From Codonopsis lanceolata (lineage: Eukaryota; Streptophyta; Magnoliopsida; Asterales; Campanulaceae): a stretch of DNA of 64,000 nt. A program made the translations under genes and the position numbers. The first letter of the stretch is position 1. Each line of letters opens with the position of its first letter. Below the pieces are notes generated by a model, which searched no databases, had not been told where the DNA came from, and was given only the letters and a program-made list of their open reading frames with translations. Positions 20,833 to 31,173 of the stretch are shown here, piece after piece. Where the stretch lies: the NCBI GenBank assembly GCA_013146195.2, contig CM028378.1:89958295-90022294 (forward strand), read 5' to 3'.

Positions 20833-21394
20833 CTACAGGGGGTTATCAGCAATAGACTCGAATTCGACCGGGAGCTTCTCATAGCTAGTCCCTCCATTTA
20901 TCATTCCCAGGAAACTGTCTCCTAGAAAGTCATCATCTAACAGTGCCAAGGCATAGTCGTCTTGGTCGATAGGCAGTGTTTCGATTGTGGCGATTTTATA
21001 TGCTTGAGGCTTCACGGGGTTCAAGGGTAGCCTGTTCCATTTCACTGGTGACGAGATTGACATATTCGATGATTTCCCAACCAGGGCGTCTCTTCCCATT
21101 CTGGTCTAACCAGGGTTCAGGAAACATGTGATAAGCATCTGTTTCTCCCTTCCTTACAAAGTATCCATTTAAAGTTTTTCTGTATGGTTGGAGGGGAGGA
21201 TCTATGTAAGGACGCTTTTCACGTCCTAGACCAAATGGAGGGATACATTCCTTAAGTTCATCCTAGACTAGATTGACAAGCCCCTGTTGATTTTTACCAA
21301 GTCCCAGACCAGGCATATAATTCATTTTTCGGAACATGTTTAATGGGACCATGTTTCCTAAAGGCGTGGTCTTCTTTCCAGTGATGTCAATTTC
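20833..21394 (-). pseudogene. Protease-RT linker with a G-patch-like motif
   Basis: Directly after the protease stop and in the same frame lies NYMPGLGLGKNQQGLVN (about 21325-21275), which fits the Gly-rich G-patch pattern seen after some retroviral and Tat-type proteases and thought to bind nucleic acid. A stop follows, then PYIDPPLQPYRKTLNGYFV and an acidic stretch to 20833. Positions 20451-20832 carry only broken linker sequence. Confidence 0.6.
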
Positions 21395-21976
21395 TCACCC
21401 ATTTTCAATGGCGTTGACTCTGGCTTGGGAGATAACCTCGAAACCACTAAGGAAGATACCCGTATCATCATGCTCTATTTCGAGGATCGGGATGTCCCCG
21501 CTTTCTTTGTTTTCCACGATCTTATCGGCAATAATGATTACTATGTAGTTATCGTGGATGAATTTGACTCGCTGATGTAGTGAGGAGGCTACCCCTTTTA
21601 CTCCATGGATCCAAGGACGTCCCAGCAATAGACTGAAAGTCTCAGAAATGTCTAGGACTTGGAACTCGACTGGCATAGTGAGTGGCCCAATAGTCATTAT
21701 CAAAGTTACCACCCCTAGGACACATCGACTAGTGTTGTCGTATGCCCTTACTGTATGTGATGAAGGAGTAAGCTTTGATATCTTTATTCCGAGTTTGGCT
21801 AGCGTGCTTGTGGGACATACATTTAAAGACGAGCCATTATCTATCAGGACTCGGGGAACCCTTTTTTCCATGACCCCCACAGTGATGTGGAGAGCATCAA
21901 TGTGGTTGGCTCCTTCTCTTGGCAGATCTAGATCAGTAAACATAATCATGTTTTCAAAGTGTATGTTTCTGATCAT
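21395..21976 (-). pseudogene. Tat-like aspartic protease
   Basis: The open frame of 193 codons has the active site VLIDNGSSLNVCP (Asp-Asn-Gly variant), then LLGRPWIHG near residue 120, the usual flap-to-C-terminal motif. N-terminal wording (DLPREGANHIDALHITVG) is typical of Tat elements. It ends at a TGA which interrupts the polyprotein, since the next codons continue in frame into the G-patch-like segment. Confidence 0.88.
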
Positions 21977-22106
21977 TTGGGTGAGCTCGTTTGGAGAGGT
22001 TTCAATAGGAATGACTGTACGTCTAACTTAAGGATTTGGCAAGCGTATCCCGATGGGTTGTGGAAGCACAAAGCAAGTCCTAGACAGATATGTTGGCTTG
22101 GGTTTT

Positions 22107-22310
22107 CTACATTTGAGTTAGCAGGATATCTTCCATACTTTTAGCCCCAGTGTCTGTTTCTTTATCCTTGCCAGCGTGGTCACCATTTCCTTGGTTTGGT
22201 TGGTAGGCCCGACCAGATCTGGTAAGGTGGCTGACATCCCCACCGACCCAAGTGGCTTTTTCAGTGCTACCGTTATTTTGGCTACCCAGGATAATGTCCC
22301 AAGAAAGCAT
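22107..22310 (-). pseudogene. Gag-protease linker of the Tat-like element
   Basis: The short open piece contains HLTRSGRAYQPNQ, matching the TRSGR(I/V)Y-type phrase that precedes the protease in Tat elements. It ends in a stop; 21977-22106 carries further broken linker. Confidence 0.65.
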
Positions 22311-22392
22311 GTTGCAGCTAAGCTCTTTTATTTTGAACAGGAGTATAGTACAACATTTTTATTCTAGCTGAAATACATATCCTTAATTTTTG

Positions 22393-23347
22393 TCATACTT
22401 TCTTTTCTTGGTCGGGTGCCAAGTTTTGCTCTCTTGTGTATGCCACCGTGATAATCTTGTTATCAATGAGGTCATGGATTGCATTTTTTAGGGAATAGCA
22501 CTTCTCGGTGAGATGACCGCTGCAGCGATAGTAGTCACAATATTGAGCATGGTTCCATGAACTAGGCAGCGGGCTTGGTGGTGTATAATGTGCCACTGGT
22601 TCAAGCTTTCCATGAGCCCATAGTGTTTGAAAGATCATGGACCTTGAAGCAGGTAAGTCATCATAATGCCTTTGAATTTCCCTCCTTCCTTTTGGTTGAG
22701 GTGAGGCTTTTGGTTAGGGTTTGTTTGAGTGGATGGGTTGGCTATCTTTGTGGTCTGGGAAATATTGTGCTAGGAATTGATTATATGCATTTCTATTTGA
22801 GTGAGGCTGCTTTTCGTATGCACAAATCATTTCGGTTAGGGCTCCATGGGTCATTTGTTGGAAATAGGTATCTGAAGGGTCAAGAGGGAGGTAATTCTTT
22901 TGGTTATGGTAACAAGCATTTAGGTGAGTGTGTTCAGAGTTGATATCTGGGGTAACTGGTGGATAAAATTTCGGAACGATACTGTTTTGGGATATGGGGT
23001 TGATATTTGGCTGAAGGCTGGTGTTTGATTGGATTTTGGAGGTTTGAAGGAGGATTTTTTCTACGTGGTCGGAGAAGGTTATTTCTGGAAGGAGGGAATT
23101 ACTAGGAAAAGGTACCAGGCCTTTAACTTCATGAGACATAATGGCGAAAGGTTTTGCAAATTTTCCCAATATCTTGCCAACTATTTGGTTTGTCATTCTT
23201 TCCACATGGACATCTAATTCCTTTTTCAGCCAGTCCTGAAATTCGGGGTGTGGGGCATACTCAGGAGCTCTTGGTTCTGGTCCCGAATCTTTCTGTCTGT
23301 TACTAGTTTCTGTCACATCACCCGGCCTGTTTGTTTTTGGCGGCCAT
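22393..23347 (-). pseudogene. Tat-like gag lacking its central domain
   Basis: The ancestral ATG is probably at 23347-23345 (MAAKNKQAG), matching MAAENEQSA in the plus-strand relative; a TGA and frame change follow almost at once. The N-terminal region (23316-22714) and the zinc-knuckle C-terminus (22638-22393, CDYYRCSGHLTEKC followed by LIDN) are present. Only about 75 bp separate them, so the roughly 200-residue capsid core seen in the relative at 43660-44300 is missing. Such a Gag could not be expected to form particles. Confidence 0.75.
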
Positions 23348-24584
23348 TATGCTCAAATTTGTACCCTCTGAACTGATTCTGACATTTTCTGTTCTGACCC
23401 TGATATTCTCTGATCTGACCCATGTGCGTGTATCCCATATCAAACGACCGGTAATGTCTCTGCCTTTCCAAACTCGAGCCAGGTTTCTGAGAAAAAGGGT
23501 TGGTGGTATCAGAAGGGATTGGTTAAAGGCTTTTTGGGTTCTGAATACAGTGTGCCGTTATTATTAGTATTATTATTTTTTATTATTCATTTTCCTAAAA
23601 TTGATCAGACAAGCACCTGCTTTGTTTTGACAGTCTCAGGATTATTCTTAGAATAGTGGATTCTTTCTCCAGGGTATAGGATCTTCGTATTCCACCTGCC
23701 TTTCGACTCCCTAAGACCGGACTGATCTCAGGCAAAGGGCATATACTCTTTCCGGGATCAACCATTCAAAATGGTCTGGGTCGGATATCACAAAAATAAT
23801 TGGTCAGCCCCTGTGCATTTATTCTTTTTTTTTTTTTTTGGCTCTTTTTTTTTTTTTTTTTGCAACAGGGATTGGTCAATAGTTAAAAGATACAAAAAAC
23901 CGATCGGTCAATGAAGTGTCCTGAGAATCTATATACAATTAATGTTGGCTGATGCAGGGGGTAGGCTGGCCATGGTGTAGGGTAGCAATTCGAAATATTT
24001 CTACGTGCGTGCAGGTGTATGCAATATCTAAAAAGCAGCAAAGTCTTTTTTCAGATATAAAGCAATAAATAAAGCAGATATGGCATGTCTTTCTATTTTT
24101 TTGTGGATTTTCTTGGCTGATTAGTTTGAGTCCTTGAAAGGACAGCGCGAGCAAGCAATGGCCATTCAGATCAAGAAATAGAAAGAAAAATGGGGAATCT
24201 ATCTATTCCTAATAATTACAAATTGATCCTAATCCCCAAAATAAAATTACAGAATAAATTAATATGTATATTTTTTTTTGCACGAAATAAATAAAACGAG
24301 CAAAATAATAGCAAGATAAAATAAAGAAATAATAAATAAAACCGTAGCCCTTTTTTTTGTTATCCTGCCCGAATTTCCATTTTTGATATTTTTTTGTTAC
24401 GGTACTCGGAGCGAAACTGCTGCAAATTACATGGTTATTTGCACATATATATATAAAACGTAATATTTAAAATGTTGAATAAATATAATAAGCATATTTA
24501 GCCAAAAAGAAAAGATAACTTGTTTTCTTTTTTTTTCTTTTTTTGAAAATGAGTCTAGCCGTCCGTCTTTAAAATAAAAACGAC
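23348..24584 (-). other. 5' untranslated leader of the Tat-like element
   Basis: Noncoding, AT-rich, with several poly-T runs (23826-23862, 24520-24546). Parts are recognisable in the leaders at 41584-42912 and 62807-63507, for instance AGATATAAAGCAATAAATAA-like stretches and the CGCGAGCAAGCAA phrase. No ORF is credible. Confidence 0.75.
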
Positions 24585-24603
24585 GTCCCCAGCAGAGTCG
24601 CCA
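24585..24603 (-). promoter_or_regulatory. Primer-binding site of the Tat-like element
   Basis: On the minus strand it reads TGGCGACTCTGCTGGGGAC, just after the LTR end. The same site occurs at 41565-41583 with one mismatch. I recall this type of site as tRNA-Arg-like in Ogre elements; the tRNA identity is not checked. Confidence 0.8.
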
Positions 24604-24604
24604 C

Positions 24605-24692
24605 TATGAGTGCCCTGGTTTTTTTTTTCCCTAGATCTCATCCTCCCTTGTTTAGGGGAAAACAAGATTCAGAAAAGACAACGCTCATTTTG
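24605..24692 (-). repeat. Fragment of the Tat-like 5' LTR
   Basis: About 88 bp matches the last bases of the LTRs at 40072-41563 and 36967-38397, including CCTCCCTTGTTTAGGGG and the GACAACGCTC phrase. It stops abruptly where gag sequence of an Athila relative begins, so the rest of the LTR was deleted. Confidence 0.8.
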
Positions 24693-24872
24693 ATTATTAT
24701 TATTATCCATTGGAGGATCAACCAGAGGACCCTCATTATTTATTTGTTCTTGATTAACAGGTGGATTTTCCAAATTATTAGGATCTTCCTGATTCTTACC
24801 AAGATTATTTATATTTTGATTTAAATCTGCCAGCTTGGGATTTAGAGATTTACGACTGTGCATAAAATGCAA
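24693..24872 (-). pseudogene. Athila-type gag, N-terminal stub
   Basis: From an ATG at 24872 the frame encodes an Asn/Pro/Asp-rich peptide (DLNQNINNLGKNQEDPNN) typical of low-complexity Athila gag N-termini. It follows the leader of the 5' LTR at the normal distance. It runs into Tat-like LTR sequence at about 24692, so the gene is truncated. Confidence 0.6.
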
Positions 24873-24986
24873 AAATTAAAAGCAAATAAAAAATTAAACT
24901 AAAAAAAATTAAAAATCTTTTTGTATTTTTTTTTATAAAAACTAAATTTAAAAGCGCTACCAGTAAACTAGCTAGAAAACTAGCAT

Positions 24987-25005
24987 GTCCCTGGCAACGG
25001 CGCCA
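24987..25005 (-). promoter_or_regulatory. tRNA-Asp-type primer-binding site
   Basis: On the minus strand it reads TGGCGCCGTTGCCAGGGAC, a few bases inside the LTR. This is the standard plant tRNA-Asp complementary site used by many Athila elements. Confidence 0.85.
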
Positions 25006-25011
25006 AAAACT

Positions 25012-26239
25012 TAATCATGTCTTAAATTTATATCTTGCAAGTGTACAAGACTATTGTAAAATAGTATGGTAGCAAGGGTCGAACCACAGAGACAAGAAGA
25101 AATCAGATATCAAGTAACCGGTAGCAATTAAACTAAGGGGGTTTTTAATTTATTTAATCTAATTTATTATACGAAAACAGGAAATCTAATAGTCTAAAGC
25201 AGCAATTACATATATGAAGATCTTATGGAGGAGGGAGATCTAGGAACATGGATTCACTTGTATCTACTCTATTACTCTTTTAATTAAAGTATCAATCAAT
25301 TTCTTGGGTTCATTCACTAAAGATTGATATAGATTGTCAAATTATAATTCAGTCTCCATCCTAAATAATTCATCCAATCTATATCCTAAGAACAAGAACA
25401 TATGAAATTCATATTTGTCACTTAGGATCATATATATGAACTTGACCCTAACTTATCACTCTCGTGCATTGATAAGGTCAATTTATCACAATGGTGAGCC
25501 AGTGTACGACATATGCATTGCAGTTATCCGCACCTCTAGGTCTTTACTACTTGCGATTTCATTCATTTTGTCAAAGCTAGACAATAAAGAGGTTGATAAA
25601 CATCATGATCAACAAGAATTAATTGAATAAAAATATATTAAGCAATAGATTTGATACAAGTTACCTCCAAATTCCTAGATTAATGAACGGTTAGTTCATC
25701 CTTGAAGATGAACAGATCAACGGAATGAAAGAATACATGAATCGATCTTCAAACTATAATTACAAATACTAAAACTATGTATTACACACTAAAATTGGTG
25801 TCGAAAACCGTCCTCGACTTTAGGCTACATATCTTCTATTTATATTAGGATGTTTTAGGGAAAGAGGGAGATTCAGTCAGGGTTAAACTCCCGTAAGGCG
25901 GCTACTGGTAGGCTTGCGGGGGCAAAGTGCTAATGCAATGCGACCGCAAGGCCTTTGATCTGGCTGAGCAGACACGCTGGAGACCTTGCAGGGGCAAGGC
26001 CTTCTACCCTTGCGTCCGCAAGGGGTTTCAGAATTCAATGCAAACTTCTTTTCAATGTTTGCACTTTGTACCCTTCCTTGAAATCTTCAATGAAAGCCTT
26101 GTAAATCCCATAATTTCACCTAAAACCCTAAAACTCACAATATAGCTCCAAAACACATATTAGTAGCCAAAAGCCTCGTGGAATTGCTATTTCTAAGCTA
26201 TAAAAGTACCTAATAGATGCGTATAAAACACATCTATGA
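25012..26239 (-). repeat. Athila-type 5' LTR (minus strand)
   Basis: On the minus strand it begins TCATAGATGTGTTTTATACG, close to TGATCGATGTATTTTATACG of the other Athila LTRs, and its 3' end keeps the GGGTTCGACCCTTGC block (25071-25095). Divergence from the other two LTRs is obvious, especially in the first third, but the palindromes and TATA box are kept. Terminal bases are mutated, so the ends are placed by comparison. Confidence 0.85.
25836..26023 (-). promoter_or_regulatory. Palindrome cluster and TATA box in the minus-strand Athila LTR
   Basis: Palindromes: CCTTGCGTCCGCAAGG (26008-26023), CCTTGCAGGGGCAAGG (25984-25999), CAATGCGACCGCAAGG (25936-25951) and GCTTGCGGGGGCAAAG (25912-25927). 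On the minus strand a TATAAATAG box follows at about 25837-25845, some 65 bp from the nearest palindrome, as in the other LTRs. Confidence 0.6.
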
Positions 26240-27309
26240 GTGATGGAATAGAAATCCAAATCGATGCATCATGATTCATAAATGATGCATCGTAATTCAA
26301 AATTAATGAATAGTGCTAGCCGATTCATAATGGTTGATGCTAGCTGATGGAATATAAATCCAAATTGATGTTTTGCAAATCGAAATCGATGTAATATTAT
26401 TCAAAAATGATGCATCGTGAAATCTATCATTTTCAACCATAAAGCCCAAAACCCATCTTCAACCTCAAAACCCAAAACTCAAAACCCAGCTAGCAGAAGT
26501 GGTAAGTGAGAGAAAAAAAACTTGGAAGTCACCTGGACTCTACAACGTTAGTTATAGGCTTTCAACCTCAATATCCAACAAGGATTCTACAACATTACCC
26601 AAAACTTAGCTAGCAGACCAAACCTGATGCCATAGCCATAAAAGTTAAAGCTCGAAAACAAAGCAACCTGTTCGAACCATTTGGTTCCGACGCAAATTTG
26701 ACTTCCTTGGCAAAAAACGAAAGGACGAAGAACGGTGTGTCGGGCCTGTCGGCCTTCCTCGCTCTCACGTCATTGAAAACATAATATAAAACGTAGGTGA
26801 TGTGCATTTAAGAAAGAAGATAAGGAAAGTAGTCTTATTCTGTTGAAAAAAAATAATACTCAAGTGGTTATAAATATCTAAAAAGGGATTGGCCACAATT
26901 TATCCTAATAAATACTCCACTCCCTGATCCGTTCTAAAAAGAGACTTTCATTAGGCCTAAAAATTTAATCTAAAGATAATATCAAATTATTATTTGATTT
27001 CCTTTTGTTTCAAACAAAAAAAATTAATAATTTGTTTTTGAGATGTTCCTGTTAAAGATTAACTTTTAAAAAATAATGTACTCAATCTCCATAATCATGT
27101 ATCTTTACCTTCTACATGTGTTATATCCATTGTGACTATCATGGGAAGATCTAGGGTGCAGTGCGAGGAGGGGGACAGCCCTTATGATAATTTTTTAATG
27201 AAAATTATAGCCTAGTGGTTCGAACCCTTCAAAATAAATTACTGAAATTCTTATTTTATTAAACCAGGGGCTGGAGTAAGTACAAATAACAGATGCATCC
27301 CTTGATTTT
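26240..27309. other. Intergenic DNA, no gene seen
   Basis: AT-rich, with a short phrase GATGGAATA(G/T)AAATCCAAAT occurring at about 26243 and 26347 and several GATGCATC words. Nothing else is recognisable. The stretch 27150-27260 may be a remnant of a dispersed repeat. Confidence 0.5.
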
Positions 27310-28470
27310 CTAATCTAAGTCCAAACCCTGCCTCAAATGTTTTTTGGCAATTGACCCATCAGCCCCATTAGGATAAAATCCTCCTGGAACTCTTTCATTA
27401 CCACTTCCATACACAATTCTCAGTATCTCCTCAGGTGTTCGACCATATGCCAATGAGAACCTATCCCCGGCTAGTACATTCCCAGAAATCTTCCCCTCCG
27501 CACCACTTACAGCCGACACAATGAGACCTTCATCCTTCACACCATCGTGACCTAGCTTATTTCGTAGGGCCGAGATCCGGTTCGTGAATTTTGCCACGGT
27601 GATTCCATATGGTGCAACCTTCAACTTTGCACGCTCGTATAACAATGCTCTTAGTACCGCGTCTTGGCCTGATTCCACTCCCAAAAGCCCAGCTACTAGC
27701 TGTTGCATACACATACAAGAGAGTAATGTTATTAATTAGATCATTCCATATTTTATTTTATTTTTCGTTTTAAAAGTGGATGTTTGAAATCGAGACCTTT
27801 CTTGAAGAGGGCCTTTGGAGCTTGGGATTTGCGCCAACATAACCCGTAAGACCAACATAAGGAATAACATAAGATGCAATAAGGTAGTTGATTTCATTGG
27901 CATATGGATCGAATGGGGGCGACAAAGGTTTTCCAAATGCTTTATTTATCACTGTTGCGAATGATTCTGCACTTAGATTCAACAACGGCCTTGGGAATCC
28001 GGGTACCGTATTCTTGATCGCTCTGCATCAACAAAGATTAATCAAATTCAAGGATCAAGTTTGATAAAAGAAAAAAGAAGAATAAAAAAAGAAGTTAAAG
28101 ATTAAGGAAGAATGATGAACCTTAGATGCCCAACTTCTTGGTAAGCGAACTGGGCTATAATATCCCTTACAACATGGCCTAGTTTGGCTTTCTTAACACC
28201 AATGGGTGCAGGCCCACCACTGGTAAGATTTGGAGCTACATGATCCAATCCATGGCCCAAAGCTCCCCACAAGAAGAACTCAGCTTCAAAGTACTCCAAG
28301 TTTAAAGGAAACTCGGTGAGATCTCGATCGAGATTCGATGTAGCCCTATCAACACCAAGATTGATAGCACAGGAGTTAGGCAGGAGGAGGAGGAGGAGGA
28401 GAAAAGGGGTGGCGATCATGGCAGCCATGGTAGTGATGGTGGTGGGTTTAGAAGTTGACAATAATGCCAT
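27310..28470 (-). CDS. Desiccation-related protein, PCC13-62-like (three exons)
   Basis: Exons on the minus strand: 28470-28121, 28022-27797 and 27699-27310. Introns begin GT and end AG (donors GTTCAT and GTCTCG; acceptors GATGCAG and GCAACAG), and the joined frame is open for 321 codons, close to the family's usual 310-320. The N-terminus has a hydrophobic signal peptide (TPFLLLLLLLPNSCA, residues about 21-35). Ferritin-like helices follow: NLEYFEAEFFLWGALGHGLD, AYQEVGHLR and GLLGVESGQDAVLR carry the Glu/His pattern of the Ferritin_2 fold. The family was described from desiccation-tolerant Craterostigma; biochemical function is unclear. It is the only convincing host gene here and has no stop or frameshift. 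A second Met at residue 15 is an alternative start. Confidence 0.93.
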
Positions 28471-28536
28471 ATTGGCTTAAAGATTGATTTGTCTCTGATC
28501 AACGTTTGGCGTGATCTTTCATGCAATTGTCTTTGC

Positions 28537-28637
28537 CTATTTATAAGTGTTGAACTTGTGTAATAGTCCTCGAGTGATGCCACGTCGCGACTTGCGAGTG
28601 GAGAGCCTATTAGCAAAGGTCTCGATATTCCACGTGG
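28537..28637 (-). promoter_or_regulatory. Promoter of the PCC13-62-like gene: TATA box and two ACGTG elements
   Basis: On the minus strand TATAAATAGG lies at 28546-28537, about 67 bp before the ATG. An ACGTGG core lies at 28587-28580 and a perfect palindromic G-box CCACGTGG at 28630-28637. ACGTG(G) cores are the usual abscisic-acid response elements, which fits a desiccation-related gene. Regulation is inferred. Confidence 0.65.
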
Positions 28638-28732
28638 GTATTTGTAATGTCGTAACGACTCAAGAGAATGATTAGGAAAAGTTATTTTGTTATAAATAGA
28701 ATCGGTGTTGTTGGGGGTTGATACTCGATATA

Positions 28733-28907
28733 CTTCTTCTATTTTAAGCAAAGAGTTCGTTATTTTATTTTGAGATATTTTGCTTAAAGATTTTACTTTC
28801 AAAAAGTAAGGTAAAAGGTTATTTTAATACTAATTAATTACTAAAAGTGTCATTTTCTAAGAATAATTTATTTTCAAATGAGAACTCTTTGCCCTGAACG
28901 AAAGGAG
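28733..28907. mobile_element. Stowaway MITE A
   Basis: A 175-bp body is bounded by TA dinucleotides (28731-28732 and 28908-28909). The ends, CTTCTTCTATTTTAAGCAAA and the complement of GCCCTGAACGAAAGGAG, form imperfect terminal inverted repeats of the Stowaway type. It shares internal sequence with MITE B. It starts about 190 bp upstream of the TATA box of the PCC13-62-like gene. Confidence 0.75.
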
Positions 28908-29061
28908 TATATTTGAATACAATCTTTATTAAGGGGGGGATGATGTAATGAGCAAATCGGAAAAATGTGGGAAAAAATTAGGCCACTATACGTGGCTATG
29001 CATAATAATTTTGAAAATTGGTCAAATTAACAAAAAAATGTGTATTTTCAATTGAGACATA

Positions 29062-29245
29062 ATCCCTCTGTTCCAGGTAAAGAGTCAACTATTTCATTTT
29101 GAGATATTTCATGTCGGGATGTTTCACTTAAAAAGTTCATTTTCAGCAATTAAATCTTATTTTATTACTAATGAGCTACTAAATGTGTCAATTTCTTAAA
29201 AAGTTTGACTATCAAACGAAGACTTTTTGCTAGAAACGAAGGGAG
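29062..29245. mobile_element. Stowaway MITE B
   Basis: A 184-bp body between TA dinucleotides (29060-29061 and 29246-29247). The ends ATCCCTCTGTTCC and GAAACGAAGGGAG match the Stowaway consensus CTCCCTCCGTTCC. The internal TTTTGAGATATTT and ATTACTAATGAGCTACTAAA phrases relate it to MITE A. Confidence 0.85.
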
Positions 29246-29247
29246 TA

Positions 29248-29805
29248 GAAGATATAGATTTAGTCAAACATTGGCGGATAGTATTAAAAGCTAGTCTTAG
29301 AATTAGCTAATTAGGATATCTAATTTTTAGGCTCTTAATATTGTATTCATTAAGAAAACGGTTATACTAATCATCAAAACACAAAAAAGGAATGGTAATA
29401 AAGTTACTAAGTTAGGCATATCAATGCACTCTTTTTTTTACTTTTTACGTGAGGTGAACTCGTACGATTTGCAAGTCCAAGAACATGCCAATGTCAATAT
29501 CCCAAATTTGATTATAGAAATTTCTTATTTTTAAATTTTAAGATATTGCTTGAATGTTGGCCAACATCTCCAAATAGAAAACCATAAAGTAGGATGAAAG
29601 ATGAAAGTGAATATAGTCCACAAAATGGGATAGGAGAGAATAAGTTGAAGAATTCTCATTCTAATACCAAGATAACATGTATTTTATGATTGGCTTAAAT
29701 AGGAAATTGATCGACGTATTTTGAGTTTTTATTCATTACAATCATGGTACTATTTTTTTCGTTAATTTCATCATTATACTTTCAAGTTTCCAGTCACATT
29801 AGTCG
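29248..29805. other. Intergenic DNA, no feature seen
   Basis: AT-rich sequence between MITE B and the copia LTR. No ORF, repeat or regulatory signal stands out. Confidence 0.6.
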
Positions 29806-30587
29806 TGTAGGAATGTGGCCTGATCTGGTTCCTGTAGTGTTGTGGTTACAGAATAGATGAAGATCCACGAGATTGTCAATCTCTGTCCTTAAGAAAAAAA
29901 ATTGGCACCGTGTATAGAATGGACGGGTGCTGCCAGTGAGTCTCCTAGGGTTTTGGAATCTTACGTGATTGAAGTGGCCAATCCTTCCAAGCTTCAATCA
30001 CCAACGAATCAAAACACGGCTGCTATATCTTAGATTAGGGCAGAAGGTGGTGTGCAGAAAGGGAGAGTTTTTCAGTAGTGAAAATGTTTGTTTCATGCAG
30101 TATATATGTGGCAGTTGGGAGTAGTTGGCATGCGTCCGAAACGGACACAACCGTAGCGGTTGCATGTGTCCGAAACGGACACACCGTTTTAGACATAACC
30201 ATTTTCGTAACTGCCACTGTCTGAGGCTTGAATAGCTGTGTTGTAACTGTTCTGTCTTAAAGGGACATAATAGGTTCACAGGTTCAGAAGGGTCACACTC
30301 TACTTGAACTGGACTGGTAGAAAAAGATAAGGTTCCCAGCCGACCGACCAACCAAGCCAAGCCAAGCCGGGCGAGTGGTGGCGGCGCGCGCGCGCGTGTG
30401 TTTGGACCTGCACTTAGCTAGGTCTTCCCTCGTGTACAAAAGTGTAGTGGCCCAAGGGCCGAATGTAAAGCCTAAAAGCTCTACTTTATAAAGTAGAGTT
30501 GTTTTCTTCTTATTCCCAATGTGGGATTCCCACTTCCTTCCTTTACATGACTTGCTTATTCAATTATGTTGAAACATAGTTCCAATA
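29806..30587 (-). repeat. Copia 3' LTR (about 782 bp)
   Basis: On the minus strand it begins near TATTGGAAC just after the G-rich tract, and ends TTCCTACA, giving near-matching terminal inverted repeats if the start was TGTTGGAA. It holds a TATA box and a run of palindromes. A short CG alternation (30384-30398) lies within it. Apparent ORFs inside (29998-30360) are not genes. Confidence 0.75.
30101..30183 (-). promoter_or_regulatory. Three adjacent palindromes upstream of the copia LTR TATA box
   Basis: TGTGTCCGAAACGGACACA (30165-30183), CAACCGTAGCGGTTG (30148-30162) and GTCCGAAACGGAC (30134-30146) are each inverted repeats around three bases. On the minus strand a CATATATA box follows at 30108-30101, about 26 bp away. 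Confidence 0.6.
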
Positions 30588-31173
30588 ATCCCCCACATTG
30601 AATTAGATATCATGTAAGTTGATGACATATTGATATTTACAGAGATACAACTAAAAGTAACTGTACTGGAATAGGTGGCTTTTGGCTTTGAACCTTTCCT
30701 TTGATATACTATCGGGATGACTTACTAATTAGTGACTTGAGTGTCTTGAACTGATTAGTGTTTGATGTCAACCAAGACAATAGTAATCACACAGCTACCC
30801 TCAAACAGGGTGTGATTCTTCGTTTGTGTTCATTTTGGCCCTGAACAATACCTGGTTCTGTGAATGTTTGTTAGAGAATTTCAACCTCTTAATTCTCATA
30901 AGATCGACCAGTCTTACATTCATATAGGTGATTGCCTATAAGGAGTTGTTCTATCAGAACTCCACTTGACGAGTCAAGTCATAGGAATCATTAAAAGCAA
31001 ATCTTATCCTTTACCATGACAGATAACACTAGTGTGTTTCACCATAGGAATGGGTAGGAGTTAAATCCTGTAGTGTTGTCTTTGAGATTAATTTAGTTAG
31101 GTTGTCCCTTTGAACCTAGACCATGGGATCTCCAATCAGCGAGGTGGGGTTTGCCGCTAAATTATTCTTTATT
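30588..31173 (-). other. Copia 3' UTR and polypurine tract
   Basis: On the minus strand CAATGTGGGGGATTA (about 30600-30586) is the polypurine tract before the LTR. Upstream of it, to the RNase H stop near 31174, is noncoding sequence. Confidence 0.7.

Larger units (their letters stand above)
14316..24692 (-). mobile_element. Tat/Ogre-like Ty3/gypsy retrotransposon, pol-bearing, truncated at both ends
   Basis: Read right to left: fragment of 5' LTR, primer site TGGCGACTCTGCTGGGGAC, long 5' UTR, gag (core missing), linker, protease, G-patch-like segment, RT, RNase H, second RNase H, integrase, an antisense extra ORF, a pyrimidine block, a 60-bp array and a conserved 3' segment. Dual RNase H, extra ORFs beyond pol and 3' UTR tandem repeats are known traits of the Tat lineage. 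The 3' end is cut by the Athila insertion and the 5' LTR by a junction with another Athila relative at about 24692. Stops and frameshifts occur throughout pol. Confidence 0.88.
24693..26239 (-). mobile_element. 5' end of a minus-strand Athila-type element
   Basis: It consists of a 5' LTR, a tRNA-Asp-type primer site, a short leader and the first 60 or so codons of gag. Everything downstream is missing at the junction with the Tat-like LTR near 24692. It is a second, more diverged member of the Athila group seen at 1-14315. Confidence 0.85.

Noticed and set aside
21648..22031. 127-codon plus-strand frame
   Set aside because: Antisense shadow of the Tat-like protease.
27195..27230. Pol III B-box-like GGTTCGAACCC, possible tRNA or SINE
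   Set aside because: No matching A-box spacing, no cloverleaf and no tRNA-like body.
29794..30360. Two adjacent minus-strand frames that look like a small gene
   Set aside because: They lie entirely within the copia 3' LTR, with its terminal repeats and TATA box.
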